Source of the DNA: Nematopogon swammerdamellus
Taxonomy: Eukaryota; Arthropoda; Insecta; Lepidoptera; Adelidae
DNA: 64,000 nt
Direction of reading: 5' to 3'
Assembly: GCA_946902875.1 (NCBI GenBank)
Contig: OX336349.1
Span: forward strand, 11,245,891-11,309,890
Below, piece by piece: positions 63,195 to 64,000 of the stretch. Each line of letters starts with the position of its first letter. Position 1 is the stretch's first letter. The notes below the pieces were generated by a model. That model did not search any database. It was given only the letters and a program-made list of their open reading frames with translations, and was not told where the DNA came from. Position numbers and translations under genes: made by a program.

Positions 63195-64000
63195 CTACTG
63201 ATCTACTTGTTTACTAAAGTCCAAAATATATTTTTTGCCCGTAAAGCCCTTCATGCTGAGCGCATTTTTAAGTGCCTCACTGTAGTTGTCGAATTTGACT
63301 AGTGTGTGCTTCGGTCCTCGCAGTTTCTTCTCGCACATGAGACTTATGATTTCATCCATCATCTTGTTGTAGGAGGGCTGATCTGCATTCTCCTTCCACG
63401 AAGTCATCCAAAAGCCATGGCACGCGATGTTCTTGAATATAAACGCAGAGGTGGGCACGGTGACGGGATCACGAGACATGCCTCCGTACGTCACCATCGC
63501 GCCCGAGTGTCCGAGGTGTCTCAGCATCTCCAGAGAGCTCTTCCCTCCCACACAGTTCAAAGCAAGCGCCGGCCGATCCACCACCTTGTCCTTAAACAGC
63601 TTCGTTGTTCTCAATTCCTCCTCCGTGAGGACGTAACTCGCTCCGAGCTCCGTGAGATAATTTTTGAGATCGTTGATATCAGGTCGGTTCCGTACAATGT
63701 TCACATTGGTGATATTCCAAGCTCTGCACAGCTGGATGACGGATTGACCGCACGCGCTGTTGGCTCCGTTCTGAATGACGACGAGACCATCTCGGACTGG
63801 CTTAAAGTCGGTGAGCATTCGATAAGCGGTGCAGGGGTTTACGGTGATAGTGGCGGCCTCTACGATTCCTAGTTCTTCTGGAACTACTCTTAGAACATCA
63901 CTGTCGAATACGCCTTCCGTCCTCCAAGTGCCTTGCAGTGGTCTGGTGACGATAACTCGGTTACCGGGGCTGATTCCACTGACGCCGCTTGATACTTCTA
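63195..64000 (-). CDS. MECR: Mitochondrial enoyl-[acyl-carrier-protein] reductase, 3' part
   Basis: It catalyses the NADPH-dependent reduction of trans-2-enoyl-ACP in mitochondrial type II fatty-acid synthesis. The last 267 residues are visible in one uninterrupted exon that leaves the window at 64000. Seen in order: GVSGISPGNRVIV and GTWRTEGVFD (GroES-like half), a NPCTAYRML region, the dinucleotide-binding NGANSACGQSVIQLCRAW, RNRPDI, LALNCVGGKS, MVTYGGMSRDPV and HGFWMTSWK, ending KQVDQ. This order and these motifs are diagnostic of MECR within the medium-chain dehydrogenase/reductase superfamily. The mitochondrial presequence and 5' exons lie outside the window. The gene is convergent with gene 2, with 319 bp between stop codons. 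Confidence 0.95.
   Translation of the reverse strand, partial: EVSSGVSGISPGNRVIVTRPLQGTWRTEGVFDSDVLRVVPEELGIVEAATITVNPCTAYRMLTDFKPVRDGLVVIQNGANSACGQSVIQLCRAWNITNVNIVRNRPDINDLKNYLTELGASYVLTEEELRTTKLFKDKVVDRPALALNCVGGKSSLEMLRHLGHSGAMVTYGGMSRDPVTVPTSAFIFKNIACHGFWMTSWKENADQPSYNKMMDEIISLMCEKKLRGPKHTLVKFDNYSEALKNALSMKGFTGKKYILDFSKQVDQ

Noticed and set aside
63306..63872. 188-residue plus-strand ORF
   Set aside because: It is the antisense shadow of the MECR exon.

Overview
The window looks like nuclear DNA of an insect, most probably a moth or butterfly. The evidence is two multi-exon genes with GT-AG introns, an AT-rich background, and a very high load of LINEs, tRNA-derived SINEs, hAT, PIF/Harbinger and mariner-type elements and Helitron-like termini. 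The lepidopteran assignment is inference from the repeat style. No prokaryotic operon, CRISPR array, or rRNA gene was seen.

Three host genes can be supported. (1) A minus-strand gene runs from its start codon at 38852 down to at least 3428, where it leaves its last visible exon through a splice donor. Fourteen coding exons join in phase to give at least 668 residues, with a U1/matrin-type zinc finger, a second CX2CX11HX5H finger and an Arg-Ser-Pro repeat region, which suggests an RNA-associated nuclear protein. (2) A plus-strand gene runs from 50517 to 62875. Seventeen exons join in phase into 762 residues ending in three C2H2 zinc fingers. (3) The 3' part of a mitochondrial enoyl-ACP reductase gene (MECR) lies on the minus strand at 63195-64000, convergent with gene 2 and cut by the window edge.

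Nearly everything else is mobile-element sequence, much of it nested in the introns. The intron between exons 13 and 14 of gene 1 (3611-16531) holds a head-to-tail pair of near-identical retrotransposons that carry a restriction-like endonuclease (RLE). The upstream copy is 5'-truncated and is split by a 5.5-kb hAT-type element with an 8-bp target duplication. The downstream copy is full length with an intact 1121-residue ORF. A third, decayed copy lies in the last intron of gene 2. The intron between exons 10 and 11 of gene 1 has a 5'-truncated CR1/Jockey-type LINE with an uninterrupted 411-residue RT fragment, and a 3.5-kb element with about 500-bp inverted arms around an unrecognised 106-residue ORF. 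The intron between exons 2 and 3 has a Helitron-like insertion with a head-to-head minisatellite.

The intergenic space between genes 1 and 2 (39.0-50.5 kb) holds two hAT MITEs with clear target duplications, a long-TIR mariner-type element with a transposase remnant, several LINE fragments, a foldback element and a nested palindrome just upstream of gene 2. The introns of gene 2 hold SINEs, three LINE remnants and smaller repeats.
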